DNA of 64,000 nt from an uncultured Eubacteriales bacterium (GTDB lineage Bacteria > Bacillota > Clostridia > Oscillospirales > Oscillospiraceae): NCBI GenBank assembly GCA_905198835.1, contig CAJKDY010000007.1:61157-125156 (forward strand). Reading direction: 5' to 3'. The notes beneath the pieces were generated by a model, which searched no databases, was not told the origin of the DNA, and worked only from the letters and a program-made list of their open reading frames with translations. The first letter of the stretch is position 1. Every line of letters starts with the position of its first letter. Shown one piece after another: positions 43,494 through 51,921 of the stretch. A program made the translations under genes and the position numbers.

Positions 43494-44678
43494 TCAGTCT
43501 GCCCGGTCCGGGCTGAAATACACCCGCTCAATGCCCTCTACGGCTTCGTCCACCAAGGCCTCGATATCCAGGTCCTTTTCCGCCTCCACCACATCCTCCA
43601 GCTTGGGATGGGTCCTGGGATGCTTGGGGGTAAAGACGGTGCAGCAGTCCTCATAGGGCAAAATAGAAGTCTCAAAGGTATCGATCTTCCGGGCAATGCG
43701 GATGATCTCCTCCTTGTCCATGCCAATGAGGGGCCGGAAGACGGGCAGGGTACACACAGCGCCGGTGCAGGCCATGGCCTGGGTGGTCTGGCTGGCCACC
43801 TGGCCCAGGCTCTCGCCGGTGATGAGACATTCGCAGCCGGTGCGCTGGGCCACCCTTTCCGCGATGCGCATCATGAACCGCCGCATGACCAGCGTGAAAT
43901 ACGCCTCGGGAACCACCTTGCGCATCTCCTCTTGAATTTTGGTAAAGGGCACCACGTGGACCGTCAGCCGACCGCACCAGGGCACCAGCTTCCGGGTCAG
44001 CTCGAAGACCTTCTCCTTGGCTGCCTCAGAGGTGTAGGGATAGCTGAAAAAGTGGACCATCTCCAGCCCCAGGCCCCGCTTGGTCATCATCCAGGCCGCC
44101 ACCGGGGAGTCGATGCCGCCAGAGAGCAGGCACACTGCCCGGCCACCCATCCCCACAGGCAACCCACCCGCGCCGGGGTCGGGGTCGGCGTGGACAAAGG
44201 CGGCGTAGTCCCGGACCTCCACATGGACCGTCAGCTCCGGGTGGTGGACGTCCACCTTCAGATGGGGAAAGGCGTCCTGGAGCTCGCCGCCCACGTACTG
44301 GCTCACCTGGATGGAGGTCATGGGAAAGGTCTTGTCCGAGCGCTTGGACTCCACCTTGAAGCTCCCCGCGGCGTTCAGCTTATCCGCCAGATACGCCTTG
44401 GCCCCGGCCACCATGGCGTCCAGCTCCTTTTCGCAGGCGTAGGCCCGGGCGATGCCCACCACGCCAAAGAGATGCTCCATGGCCCCATAGGCCCCGTCCA
44501 TGTCGCATGTGTCGTCCTGGGGCTCCACATAGCAGGTGGACTGCCGGGTGTAGACGTTGAACTTCCCGTAGGGCTTGAGCCGCCGCCTCGCGTTGTGCAT
44601 CAGCTTTTCCTCAAAGCTCCTCCGGTTGCCGCCCTTCAACACCAGTTCCCCCAGCTTCAACAAAATGATCTCTTTCAT
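43494..44678 (-). CDS. thiI: tRNA sulfurtransferase ThiI
   Basis: It uses ATP to activate U8 of tRNA and inserts sulfur to make 4-thiouridine; some members also serve thiamine thiazole synthesis. The 394-residue protein has an N-terminal ferredoxin-like/THUMP region (about 1-165) and a PP-loop ATPase domain with SGGIDSPVAAW (186-196), ending with ITGESLGQVASQT and CPYEDC-like (LPYEDCC) cysteines. The C-terminal rhodanese domain of E. coli ThiI is absent, as in most Firmicutes. Its ATG overlaps the TGA of the XRE gene (ATGA); AAAGGAGA lies inside that gene. No nifS-like sulfur donor is adjacent. Confidence 0.95.
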   Translation of the reverse strand: MKEIILLKLGELVLKGGNRRSFEEKLMHNARRRLKPYGKFNVYTRQSTCYVEPQDDTCDMDGAYGAMEHLFGVVGIARAYACEKELDAMVAGAKAYLADKLNAAGSFKVESKRSDKTFPMTSIQVSQYVGGELQDAFPHLKVDVHHPELTVHVEVRDYAAFVHADPDPGAGGLPVGMGGRAVCLLSGGIDSPVAAWMMTKRGLGLEMVHFFSYPYTSEAAKEKVFELTRKLVPWCGRLTVHVVPFTKIQEEMRKVVPEAYFTLVMRRFMMRIAERVAQRTGCECLITGESLGQVASQTTQAMACTGAVCTLPVFRPLIGMDKEEIIRIARKIDTFETSILPYEDCCTVFTPKHPRTHPKLEDVVEAEKDLDIEALVDEAVEGIERVYFSPDRAD

Positions 44679-44908
44679 GCCTTGTCTCCTTTGTCGATGT
44701 CCCGCCGGTCCGACCAACCTACCAAATAGTCCAGCGAGACCTGAAAGTATTCCGCGATGAACAGCAGACCCTTGAAGTCAGGGTGACGCTCGCCACTTTC
44801 ATAGTAAGCGATAACACGTCTACCAGCACCTAGCGCTTCACCCATCTCTTTTTGAGTGAGGCCCTTTTCGTCGCGCAATTCCCGAAATCTTGAAGCGAAA
44901 TTTGACAT
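44675..44908 (-). CDS. XRE-family helix-turn-helix regulator
   Basis: A 77-residue single-domain DNA-binding protein. Helix-turn-helix is at about 12-60: LRDEKGLTQKEMGEALGAGRRVIAYYESGERHPD, then the L-x-x-I-A-x-x-F-x-V-S-L-D-Y-L-V-G cap. ATG 44908 behind AGAGGGAAG is preferred to a longer frame that would run through the divergent promoter. It is translationally coupled to thiI. The 19-bp perfect palindrome at 44956-44974, between this gene and the divergent small gene, is its probable operator. What it senses is unknown. Confidence 0.92.
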   Translation of the reverse strand: MSNFASRFRELRDEKGLTQKEMGEALGAGRRVIAYYESGERHPDFKGLLFIAEYFQVSLDYLVGWSDRRDIDKGDKA

Positions 44909-44923
44909 TTTTGCACTTCCCTC

Positions 44924-44952
44924 TTGACAAGCTGAGTTATCTAAGCTACAAT
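44924..44952 (+). promoter_or_regulatory. Promoter of the divergent small gene
   Basis: TTGACA (44924-44929), 17 bp, TACAAT (44947-44952). The palindromic operator begins 4 bp downstream, covering the transcription start. Confidence 0.82.
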
Positions 44953-44955
44953 GAT

Positions 44956-44974
44956 AATGCACAATATGTGCATT
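44956..44974. promoter_or_regulatory. Perfect palindrome, probable XRE operator
   Basis: AATGCACA-ATA-TGTGCATT, symmetric over all 16 arm bases. It lies between the XRE gene and the 82-residue gene, over the start site of the latter and upstream of the weaker minus-strand promoter. Confidence 0.8.
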
Positions 44975-44991
44975 ACAGCGAGGTGACAATT

Positions 44992-45240
44992 ATGGACATG
45001 GACGATATCTTATTCACCCTCTACGAAGCCGTGGTGGAGCCTGACCCCGCGCGGATCAAAGCGTTCCACCAGGCGGTCAAGACCGCCGAGCCCTACTATC
45101 AGCGTCTGCGCGCCGCCCTGGGCGACGAAGAGGGCGAGCGCGTCTGGACCGCGGCCCTGGGTGTTGGAGCGTCCTCGGAGCAGCCCATCTTCCAAGCCGG
45201 ACTCCGCCTGGGAATGCGGCTGATGGCGCTGTGTCTGTGA
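44992..45240 (+). CDS. Small protein of unknown function (82 aa), DUF6809-like
   Basis: An acidic, helical 82-residue protein starting MDMDDILFTLYE. It has a central RLRAALGDEEGERVW and an end FQAGLRLGMRLMALCL. The arrangement (L-Y-x-x-x-V-x-P start, charged helix, F-x-x-G-x-R-L-G-x-R-L end) resembles DUF6809 proteins often found near phage or regulatory genes in Firmicutes; this is recognition by eye. GAGGTGAC precedes ATG 44992. It is divergent from the XRE gene and probably under its operator. The stop lies against a short stop-abutting element. Confidence 0.7.
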   Translation: MDMDDILFTLYEAVVEPDPARIKAFHQAVKTAEPYYQRLRAALGDEEGERVWTAALGVGASSEQPIFQAGLRLGMRLMALCL

Positions 45241-45287
45241 CGGGCTGTCGCCGCTCCATCGCCCCCGGCCCGCCTACCCTCGCGCTT
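45241..45287 (-). repeat. Stop-abutting element, short copy D (after comM)
   Basis: Minus strand AAGCGCGAGGGTAGGCGGGCC directly after the comM TAG, followed by GATGGAGCGGCGACAG as in copy E, then truncated at the converging small gene. Confidence 0.7.
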
Positions 45288-46814
45288 CTATTTCACCATC
45301 CACGCCGCCGGCTGGCGGTACTGCAGAGCCTCGGCGATGTGCTCCGGGGCGATGGTCTCGGCGGCGTCCAGGTCGGCGATGGTGCGGGCCACCCGCAGGA
45401 TGCGGTCGTAGCTCCGGGCCGTCATGCCCAGCCGCTCGTAAGCGCTCTTCATCATGGCCTGACAGGTCTCGTCCAGGGCGCAGCAGCTTTTCAGCTCGTC
45501 GGGGCCCAGCTGAGCGTTGCAGGCGGGGCCGCTCTCGCCAAAGCGGGCCACCTGGCGGCTGCGGGCGGCGTTTACTCTTTGTCGAATTTCGGCGGACGAT
45601 TCCTCTTTGTGTTCTTTTAAAGCCAGTTCGTCAAACTCCAAGGCGGGCACTTCGATAAAGAGGTCGATCCGGTCCAGCAGCGGACCGGAGAGCTTTTCGG
45701 TGTACTTCTTCACCGCCGCCTCGCTGCACTTGCACCGGCCCGAGGGGTGGCCGTACCAGCCGCACTTGCAGGGGTTCATGGCGCACACCAGCATAAAGCG
45801 GCTGGGGAAGACCTCGGTGGCGGTGGCCCGGCTGATCTGGACCCTGCCCTCCTCCAGGGGCTGGCGCAGGACCTCGATCACGTCCTTGTGGAACTCGGGC
45901 AGCTCGTCCAGAAACAGCACGCCGTTGTGAGCCAGGCTGATCTCCCCGGGCCGGGGCACCGGGTTGCCGCCTCCGGCCATGCCCATGCCGGAGATGGTGT
46001 GGTGGGGATTGCGGAAGGGCCGCTGGGTCACCAGGGGCTCGTCGGCCGTGGTGAGGCCCAGCACGGAGTAAATTTCCGTGGTGGCCAGGCTCTCGGCCAT
46101 GGTCATGTCCGGCAGGATGGACGGCAAACGCCTTGCCAGCATACTCTTGCCACTGCCCGGTGGGCCGCTCATCAGCAGATTGTGCCCGCCGGCGGCGGCG
46201 ATCTCCAGCGCCCGCTTGGCGGCGTGCTGGCCCTTGACCTGGGCAAAGTCGGGGGCGTCCCGGCTGGCGCTCTGGGGCTGCCAGGGTTGGGCGGACGGGA
46301 TGAGCTCCTCCCCCCGGAAATGTTTGGCCAGTTGAGGAAGGTCGGCCACCGGGTAGACCGTCAGGCCCGTGGCCAGGGTGGCCTCGGCGGCGGAGTCGGC
46401 GGGGACGTAGAGCTTCTTCACCCCGCCCCGCAGGGCCGCCATAGCCATGGGCAGCATACCGGGGATGGGCCGGAGCTGGCCAGTCAGGGAGATCTCGCCC
46501 ACAAAGGCGGCGTCGGCCTCGGGAACCGGCAGCTGGTCGCCATCGGCCAGAATGCCCACCAGGATGGGGAGGTCGTATACCGTGCCCGCCTTGCGGCGGT
46601 CGGCGGGGGCCAGGTTCACGGTGATGCGGGAGACGGGGAAAGAAAAGCCGCAGTTTTTGATGGCGGCGCGGACCCGGTCCCGGGCCTCCTTCACCGCCGC
46701 GTCGGGCAGACCCACGATGTCAAAGTTGGGCAGGCCGCCGGACAGGTCTACCTCCGTGGTCACCAGATAGCCCGACACGCCCTGGAGCCCCAGCGACGTC
46801 ACGGTACAGGCCAT
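45288..46814 (-). CDS. comM: YifB/ComM family Mg-chelatase-like AAA+ ATPase
   Basis: A 508-residue protein. The N-terminal ChlI-type domain (about 1-175) resembles a Lon protease fold. Then an AAA+ domain with Walker A GPPGSGKSMLARRLPSILP (about 217) and Walker B GVLFLDELPEF, and a C-terminal Mg-chelatase domain. ComM in Haemophilus and Vibrio is a branch-migration helicase used in natural transformation; in Clostridia its job is unproven. ATG 46814 sits behind a GGGGGTGG stretch. It has its own promoter overlapping the terminator of the upstream CorC-type gene. Confidence 0.93.
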   Translation of the reverse strand: MACTVTSLGLQGVSGYLVTTEVDLSGGLPNFDIVGLPDAAVKEARDRVRAAIKNCGFSFPVSRITVNLAPADRRKAGTVYDLPILVGILADGDQLPVPEADAAFVGEISLTGQLRPIPGMLPMAMAALRGGVKKLYVPADSAAEATLATGLTVYPVADLPQLAKHFRGEELIPSAQPWQPQSASRDAPDFAQVKGQHAAKRALEIAAAGGHNLLMSGPPGSGKSMLARRLPSILPDMTMAESLATTEIYSVLGLTTADEPLVTQRPFRNPHHTISGMGMAGGGNPVPRPGEISLAHNGVLFLDELPEFHKDVIEVLRQPLEEGRVQISRATATEVFPSRFMLVCAMNPCKCGWYGHPSGRCKCSEAAVKKYTEKLSGPLLDRIDLFIEVPALEFDELALKEHKEESSAEIRQRVNAARSRQVARFGESGPACNAQLGPDELKSCCALDETCQAMMKSAYERLGMTARSYDRILRVARTIADLDAAETIAPEHIAEALQYRQPAAWMVK

Positions 46815-46844
46815 TTCCCCACCCCCTCAAGGCTATTTTGTTTT

Positions 46845-46873
46845 ATTATAAGCCTTTCCCAGGACAAAGGCAA
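46845..46873 (-). promoter_or_regulatory. Promoter of comM
   Basis: Minus strand TTGCCT (46873-46868), 17 bp, TATAAT (46850-46845), placed right after the upstream gene's terminator. Confidence 0.78.
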
Positions 46874-46874
46874 G

Positions 46875-46905
46875 AAAAACCGGGACGCTGGGCGTCCCGG
46901 TTTTT
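46875..46905 (-). terminator. Intrinsic terminator of the CorC/HlyC gene
   Basis: Stem AAAAACCGGGACGC / GCGTCCCGGTTTTT with a three-base loop; T run on the minus strand, 3 nt after the stop. Confidence 0.92.
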
Positions 46906-46908
46906 GGT

Positions 46909-48177
46909 TCACTCCTCTTCCGGCTCTTCCTTTTCCGTCACCACCACATTGATCTCCAGCACCCTTCGGTGCTCGATGCCGGTGACGGTAACGTGGAGGT
47001 TTTCGTAGTCGAAGCTGTCCCCTACGTCGGGGATGCGGCCAAACTGCTCCAGCACCCAGCCCGAGACGGTGGCGCTGTCGCACTCGCCTTTGAGGGAGAA
47101 GAGGTCGTAGAGGTCGGTGAGGTCGGCGGCGCAGGCGATGGTGTAGCTGCCGTCGGGATTCTTCTGAAAGTTCTCAATGACCTCGTCGTGCTCGTCCCAA
47201 ATCTCGCCCACCAGCTCCTCCAGGATGTCCTCTAAGGTCACGATGCCCTCGGTGCCACCGTACTCGTCTACGATGACGGCCATGTGGTTCTTGTTGGCCT
47301 GGAGCACCCGCATCAGATCGGATATCTTGGTGTTGGATGTAGTACAGATGACCTCCTTCACAAGGCTGGAGAGGTCGGTCAGTCCGCGAGAGCGGGCAGC
47401 GTAAAAGTCCTTTTCGTGGATCACGCCCACAATGGAGTCGATGGTCTCATGGTAGACGGGAAGGCGCGAGTAGCCCGTCTCGGCAAACCGGGCGGCGATC
47501 TCGTCGGCGCCGGCGGTGTCCTCCACGCCCTCGATGTCCACCCGGGGGGTGAGGATCTCCCCCACCTCCAGATCGTCAAACTCGATGGCGGCGCGGATAA
47601 GCTGGCTCTCATGGGAGTCTAATCCGCCCTCGTCCTCAGCCTGGGTCACCATGGCGGTGAGCTCCTCATCGGTGATGCCCTCCTCGGCGGGAGCCTTGAA
47701 GAGCTTGGCCATCCAGCTTTTCAGCACTCCAAACAGGAAGGCCAGCGGCGTGAACAGCTTCACCAGCACCCGCATAATGGGCGTGGCAAACATGGCAAAG
47801 CCCTCGGCGCGCTCCTTGGCGATGGACTTGGGGGTCACCTCGCCAAAGGTCAGCACCAGCAGGGTCATGACCACGGTGGCCGTGGCCGGCCCCGCCTCAC
47901 CGATCACGCCGGTGAAGAACACCGTAGCCACAGTGGTGGAGGCGATGTTGACGATGTTGTTGCCAATGAGGATGGTGGTGAGCAGCTTGTCGTAGTCCTC
48001 GGCCAGAGCCAGGCAGCGCTTGGCCCGGCGGCCCCGCTTGCCCTCGTCGTTGTCCGCCCAGCTTTTGAGGCGGATCTTATTGACGCAGGAAAAGGCGGTC
48101 TCGGTGGCAGAAAAAAAGGCCGAGAGGATGAGCAGGACCACAAGGGCGCCCACCATCATGATACTGGGTATGTCCAT
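46909..48177 (-). CDS. CNNM/CorC (HlyC) family membrane protein with CBS pair
   Basis: A 422-residue inner-membrane protein. The DUF21/CNNM domain (about 1-190) has three or four helices with [15 protein letters not shown] and [14 protein letters not shown]. Next are two CBS domains (about 205-325, with [17 protein letters not shown] and [24 protein letters not shown]) and a C-terminal CorC_HlyC domain (about 340-420). Relatives handle magnesium or cobalt export or homeostasis (MpfA, CorC); haemolysin naming is historical. ATG 48177 is behind ATAGGAG. It has its own promoter, divergent from the acetylation operon. Confidence 0.93.
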   Translation of the reverse strand: MDIPSIMMVGALVVLLILSAFFSATETAFSCVNKIRLKSWADNDEGKRGRRAKRCLALAEDYDKLLTTILIGNNIVNIASTTVATVFFTGVIGEAGPATATVVMTLLVLTFGEVTPKSIAKERAEGFAMFATPIMRVLVKLFTPLAFLFGVLKSWMAKLFKAPAEEGITDEELTAMVTQAEDEGGLDSHESQLIRAAIEFDDLEVGEILTPRVDIEGVEDTAGADEIAARFAETGYSRLPVYHETIDSIVGVIHEKDFYAARSRGLTDLSSLVKEVICTTSNTKISDLMRVLQANKNHMAVIVDEYGGTEGIVTLEDILEELVGEIWDEHDEVIENFQKNPDGSYTIACAADLTDLYDLFSLKGECDSATVSGWVLEQFGRIPDVGDSFDYENLHVTVTGIEHRRVLEINVVVTEKEEPEEE

Positions 48178-48224
48178 CTGGACAAATCAACTCCTATGTT
48201 TCAAATTTTGGGTATACCGGCTGG

Positions 48225-48253
48225 ATTATAGCACATCCTCTTGAAGATTGCAA
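48225..48253 (-). promoter_or_regulatory. Promoter of the CorC/HlyC gene
   Basis: Minus strand TTGCAA (48253-48248), 17 bp, TATAAT (48230-48225). Confidence 0.83.
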
Positions 48254-48269
48254 GAGCCGCAAAAGCCTA

Positions 48270-48298
48270 TTGCGCATTTTATATAGTAGTGGTATAAT
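48270..48298 (+). promoter_or_regulatory. Promoter of the polysaccharide acetylation operon
   Basis: TTGCGC (48270-48275), 17 bp, TATAAT (48293-48298). Divergent from and 16 bp away from the CorC promoter. Confidence 0.82.
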
Positions 48299-48380
48299 GC
48301 CTCTGTATCTGATCCGACGCTTTTTGCGCCCTTTGGCAACCTTTACCCCTTCCCCTTGGCAGGAAAAGGAGGTCTTTTGT

Positions 48381-49286
48381 ATGTCTCAAGGTCCATACAG
48401 CTCTTACCACGGCCGCAAGCGCCACGGCCGCAGCGTGCTCATCGGCATCGTCACCGCCCTGGTCATCCTGCTGGCGGCGGTGCTGGCGGGCTATTACTTT
48501 GGACTGTTCAATATTCCCGGGGCGTCCGGCTTCCCCGGAACACCCGTCCCCCATGCCTCCCCCGACGTCCAGCCCAGCGCAGAGGCCACGCCCAGTCAGG
48601 AGCCCGCGGTCATCATCGACGCGCCCAGCCCCATTCCCAGCTCCTCCCCCGCCGCGGTATCGGACCTGTCGGGCCATACCATCCGGGACATCCCGCTGGG
48701 CCTGGTGCTGACCGCCCCGGACGCCCTGCCCGAGAGCGGCAAAAACGGCGTGCTGGTGGATATGACCGACGCCGGCCTGACCGCTCTGGACGGCGACTTT
48801 GCCGACAAGCTGGCCGCTCTCCCCTACGCCGCGGCCTGGCTGGCCCCGGACTGGTCCGGTATGAAGGACTACGACGAGAAGGCCACCCAGGAGGGTCAGC
48901 CCCTCTTCCAAAACGCGCTGGCCGACCGCTGCGCCGCCCTGGCCGCCTTGGGCTTTGACGAGATCGTCTTCAGCGCCGCAGACCCCGCCAAGGTAGGGGA
49001 CGCCTCTCTGGCCGGGACCTACACCGTCGTCCACGACACCCTGGAACAGGCGGGCTGGCAGGGCCGGTTTGGCCTGGACCTGGACCAGGCCTGGTTCGAT
49101 GTGGATAGCGACGTGATCATCTCCTGCATCGCCTACCGCTTTGACCGGCTCTACTTCCGCAAGACCCTCTCGGCGGGCAACAAGAGCGCTCTGACCGACG
49201 GCGGCTTTGAGGCCAACGGCAAGACCCTAGTCACCGTGGTAAAAAACACGGCCAACCTCAACTACGCATGGGCGATCCTGCCGTGA
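48381..49286 (+). CDS. Membrane-anchored TIM-barrel-like extracellular protein (301 aa)
   Basis: A short basic N-terminus (GRKRHGRS) precedes one membrane helix (about 20-43) and a Pro/Ser-rich linker (about 50-95), so the rest is outside the cell. Residues about 105-301 resemble the barrel part of putative glycoside hydrolases of the DUF4015 type: GVLVDMTDAGLTALDGDFADKLAA, LPYAAAWLAPDW, ALAALGFDEIVFSAAD and FGLDLDQAWFDVD. No catalytic pair is certain. AAAGGAGG precedes ATG 48381. It opens a four-gene operon with acyltransferase 3, MBOAT and DHHW proteins, so it probably acts on the same surface glycan. Confidence 0.8.
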   Translation: MSQGPYSSYHGRKRHGRSVLIGIVTALVILLAAVLAGYYFGLFNIPGASGFPGTPVPHASPDVQPSAEATPSQEPAVIIDAPSPIPSSSPAAVSDLSGHTIRDIPLGLVLTAPDALPESGKNGVLVDMTDAGLTALDGDFADKLAALPYAAAWLAPDWSGMKDYDEKATQEGQPLFQNALADRCAALAALGFDEIVFSAADPAKVGDASLAGTYTVVHDTLEQAGWQGRFGLDLDQAWFDVDSDVIISCIAYRFDRLYFRKTLSAGNKSALTDGGFEANGKTLVTVVKNTANLNYAWAILP

Positions 49287-50326
49287 ACCATCCAATGAGA
49301 TCTTCCCGCCTGGGGTGGCCGGATGTGCTGCGGTGTCTGGCCGCTGTGGGGGTGGTGACGCTCCACTGCGCCGGGGCCACCCTTACCGCCGAGGCGCCCG
49401 CCTCCACCCGGTTTTTCATTCTGAACCTGCTGGACGGCGGGACGCGGTGGACGGTGCCCATATTCATCATGCTCTCAGGGATGTTCCTGCTGGACCCCGA
49501 CAAGCCCATGCCCACCAAAAAGTGGCTGGGCCATGTGGGTCGTCTCGCCCTGACCCTCCTTCTTTGGAGCTGCGTCTACGCCCTTTGGGACGCCCGGAGC
49601 GCCCACATGGGCCTGGAGTTGGTGCTGGAGGCGCTCATCTCCCTGGTCACCGGGCGGCTCCATTACCACCTGTGGTTTTTGCCCATGCTGCTGGGGCTCT
49701 ATCTGCTGGTCCCCCTGTTTCGCGCCCTGGTCAAGGGCGCGTCCCGCCGGACGCTCTGGTACGGCGTCGGGCTTTGGGGCGTGGTGGCGGTATGCCTGCC
49801 CACTCTCTACACCGCCTTTCCCGGCACCTCAGTGCAGACTTGGGCCGGCATGCTGTCTTTATACACCCTGTCCGGCTACACTGGCTATTTCTTCCTGGGC
49901 TATCTGCTCAAGACCTGCGTCATTCGCCCCTGGGCGGAAAAGGCGCTCTACCTTCTGGGCGCGGCGGGACTACTGCTCACCTGCGGCGGCACCCGGCTTC
50001 TCTCCCTGTCCGCCGGGAGCTTTCAGGACCTTTTTTACGGTTATTTGACCCCCAACGTCGCTTTGACCGCCGCGGCTCTATTTTTGCTGTGCCGCCGGCT
50101 GGACCTGGGCAAGCGTCCCGTGTGGGGCAAGCTCTCCGCTTTGACCCTGGGGCTCTACCTGCTCCACCCGCTTTTCATCGAGCTGGCCGCCCACTGGGGC
50201 CTTCCCGATCCCGCCTGGAATGTGGCCTGGTGCATCCCCCTTCAGATCCTGGCGGTCTGCGCGATCTCCGTGTGCCTTTCCTGGCTGCTGCGGCACATCC
50301 CCAAGGTGGGCAAATTCATCTGCTGA
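49268..50326 (+). CDS. Acyltransferase family 3 membrane protein
   Basis: About ten membrane helices across 352 residues make up an acyltransferase-3 protein (OatA/WecH-type). The conserved LRCLAAVGVVTLHCAG block (about 22-37) carries the active-site histidine, followed by FFILNLLDGGTRWTVPIFIMLSGM. Members move acetyl or succinyl groups onto sugars. The annotated ATG 49268 overlaps the previous gene by 19 bp; a GTG at 49283 would give a 4-bp GTGA overlap and a start at NHPMRSS. Neither has a clear ribosome site, so translational coupling is likely. No extracellular SGNH domain is fused; the DHHW protein at the operon's end may take that role. Confidence 0.92.
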   Translation: MGDPAVNHPMRSSRLGWPDVLRCLAAVGVVTLHCAGATLTAEAPASTRFFILNLLDGGTRWTVPIFIMLSGMFLLDPDKPMPTKKWLGHVGRLALTLLLWSCVYALWDARSAHMGLELVLEALISLVTGRLHYHLWFLPMLLGLYLLVPLFRALVKGASRRTLWYGVGLWGVVAVCLPTLYTAFPGTSVQTWAGMLSLYTLSGYTGYFFLGYLLKTCVIRPWAEKALYLLGAAGLLLTCGGTRLLSLSAGSFQDLFYGYLTPNVALTAAALFLLCRRLDLGKRPVWGKLSALTLGLYLLHPLFIELAAHWGLPDPAWNVAWCIPLQILAVCAISVCLSWLLRHIPKVGKFIC

Positions 50327-50338
50327 GGTTTTGAAGCT

Positions 50339-51763
50339 ATGCTCTTTTCCAGCCCCATTTTTCTCTTTGTCTTTCTGCCCATCGTCCTGATGGTCTACTA
50401 CGGCCCGCTGCGGGGACGCCGCGGCGGGCAAAATCTGTTTTTGCTGCTGGCTTCGCTGTTTTTTTACGGCTGGGGCGAGCCTGTTTTCGTGCTGGTGATG
50501 CTGGGCAGTATTTTGGGCAACTACGGCCTGGGGCTGTGGGTGGGCCGGTGCCAAAGCGCGGGGAAAAGTGCCAGAGCGCCGGTGATCACCGCCGCCGTAG
50601 GCAATCTCGGGATGCTCTTTGTCTTCAAATACCTGACCTTCGTCCTGGCTAACCTCCGCTCGCTGGGCCTGGCCCTGCCCTACTGGGACCTGGCCCTGCC
50701 CATCGGCATCTCCTTTTTTACCTTCCAGGCCATGAGCTATGTGCTGGACGTGGCCCGCTCCGACGCTCAGGTACAGAAAAACCCCCTGAACGTGGGCCTT
50801 TACATTGCCTTCTTCCCCCAGCTCATCGCCGGACCCATTGTGAAATACCGCACCGTGGCCGAGCAGATCCAACTCCGCCAAGAGACCTGGGAGGGCTTCT
50901 CCCAGGGCTGCTGGCGGTTTTTGATCGGTTTGGGAAAAAAGGTCATCCTCTCCAACCAGCTGGCCGTCATTGCCGACGCCGCCTTTGTCTCCGGCGGCCC
51001 GAGCAGCGTTGCCATGGCCTGGCTGGGCTCTTTTTGCTACACCTTGCAGATCTACTTTGACTTTGGCGGCTATTCGGACATGGCCATCGGCCTTGGCAAG
51101 ATGTTTGGCTTTCAGTTTTTGGAGAACTTCCGCTATCCCTATCTGGCCTCCTCCTGCCGGGATTTCTGGAAGCGGTGGCACATCAGCCTGACCACCTGGT
51201 TCCGGGACTATCTCTACATCCCTCTGGGCGGTAGCCGGGGCGGCAAGGCCCAGACCTTCCGCAATATGTTTCTGGTGTGGCTCTTCACCGGCGTGTGGCA
51301 CGGGGCCAACTGGACCTTCATTGTCTGGGGCCTTGTGTGGTTTTGTCTGCTGTGGGGCGAGCGGCTGTGGGACCCCCTGCGCCATCAGCCCTTGTGGCTT
51401 CGCCGGACGATCACCTTTTTGTGCGCCAACTTCACCTGGGTCCTCTTCCGCGCCGACACCCTTCAGGACGCCCTCCACTACCTGGGTGCTATGTTCCTGG
51501 TGGACACGCCCCTTTTGTGGTCCGACCAGGTAAGCTACTACCTCCAGCAAAACGCCTTTACCCTGGTCCTGGCCGTGATGGCCTGCTGGCCCAGCGCCAC
51601 CTGGCTGCGGGGCCGGCTGTGCCGTCTGGGCGAGCGCGCGGGGAGGGACCTCATGCCCCTTTGGGACGCGGCCTGCGCCCTTTGCCTGGGCGCGGTGTTC
51701 CTCATCTCCGCCGCCTTTTTGGTGAAGGGGAGCTATAATCCGTTCATTTACTTTAACTTCTGA
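50339..51763 (+). CDS. MBOAT-family O-acyltransferase (AlgI/DltB-like)
   Basis: A polytopic membrane protein of 474 residues, AlgI-like, that passes acetyl groups across the membrane to extracellular polysaccharide. MBOAT features are NFRYPYLASSCRDFWKRWHISLTTWFRDYLYIPLGG spread over about 263-300, and the catalytic histidine in VWLFTGVWHGANW (near 322). The start lies 12 nt after the acyltransferase-3 stop. Its TGA is followed directly by a stop-abutting element, then by the DHHW gene, the usual partner of such MBOATs. Confidence 0.95.
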   Translation: MLFSSPIFLFVFLPIVLMVYYGPLRGRRGGQNLFLLLASLFFYGWGEPVFVLVMLGSILGNYGLGLWVGRCQSAGKSARAPVITAAVGNLGMLFVFKYLTFVLANLRSLGLALPYWDLALPIGISFFTFQAMSYVLDVARSDAQVQKNPLNVGLYIAFFPQLIAGPIVKYRTVAEQIQLRQETWEGFSQGCWRFLIGLGKKVILSNQLAVIADAAFVSGGPSSVAMAWLGSFCYTLQIYFDFGGYSDMAIGLGKMFGFQFLENFRYPYLASSCRDFWKRWHISLTTWFRDYLYIPLGGSRGGKAQTFRNMFLVWLFTGVWHGANWTFIVWGLVWFCLLWGERLWDPLRHQPLWLRRTITFLCANFTWVLFRADTLQDALHYLGAMFLVDTPLLWSDQVSYYLQQNAFTLVLAVMACWPSATWLRGRLCRLGERAGRDLMPLWDAACALCLGAVFLISAAFLVKGSYNPFIYFNF

Positions 51764-51896
51764 GCGCGAGCGTAGGCGGCCGGGGACGATGGAGCGGCGA
51801 CAGGCCAAAAACAGGCGAACGCCATGGGCGCGAGCGGCATTTTGGCCGCGCAGCCGCGAAGCGGCCCCGGAAAGCCCGCCCAACGCAAGCGTGACA
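51764..51896 (+). repeat. Stop-abutting element, copy E (after MBOAT gene)
   Basis: Begins GCGCGAGCGTAGGCGGCC at the MBOAT TGA and ends CGCCCAACGCAAGCGTGAC. It contains GGCCAAAAACAGG and CATTTTGGCC inner arms. It interrupts an operon, so it is not simply a terminator. Confidence 0.8.
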
Positions 51897-51921
51897 ACGC
51901 GCAAGAAAGGAAGTGACCGCC

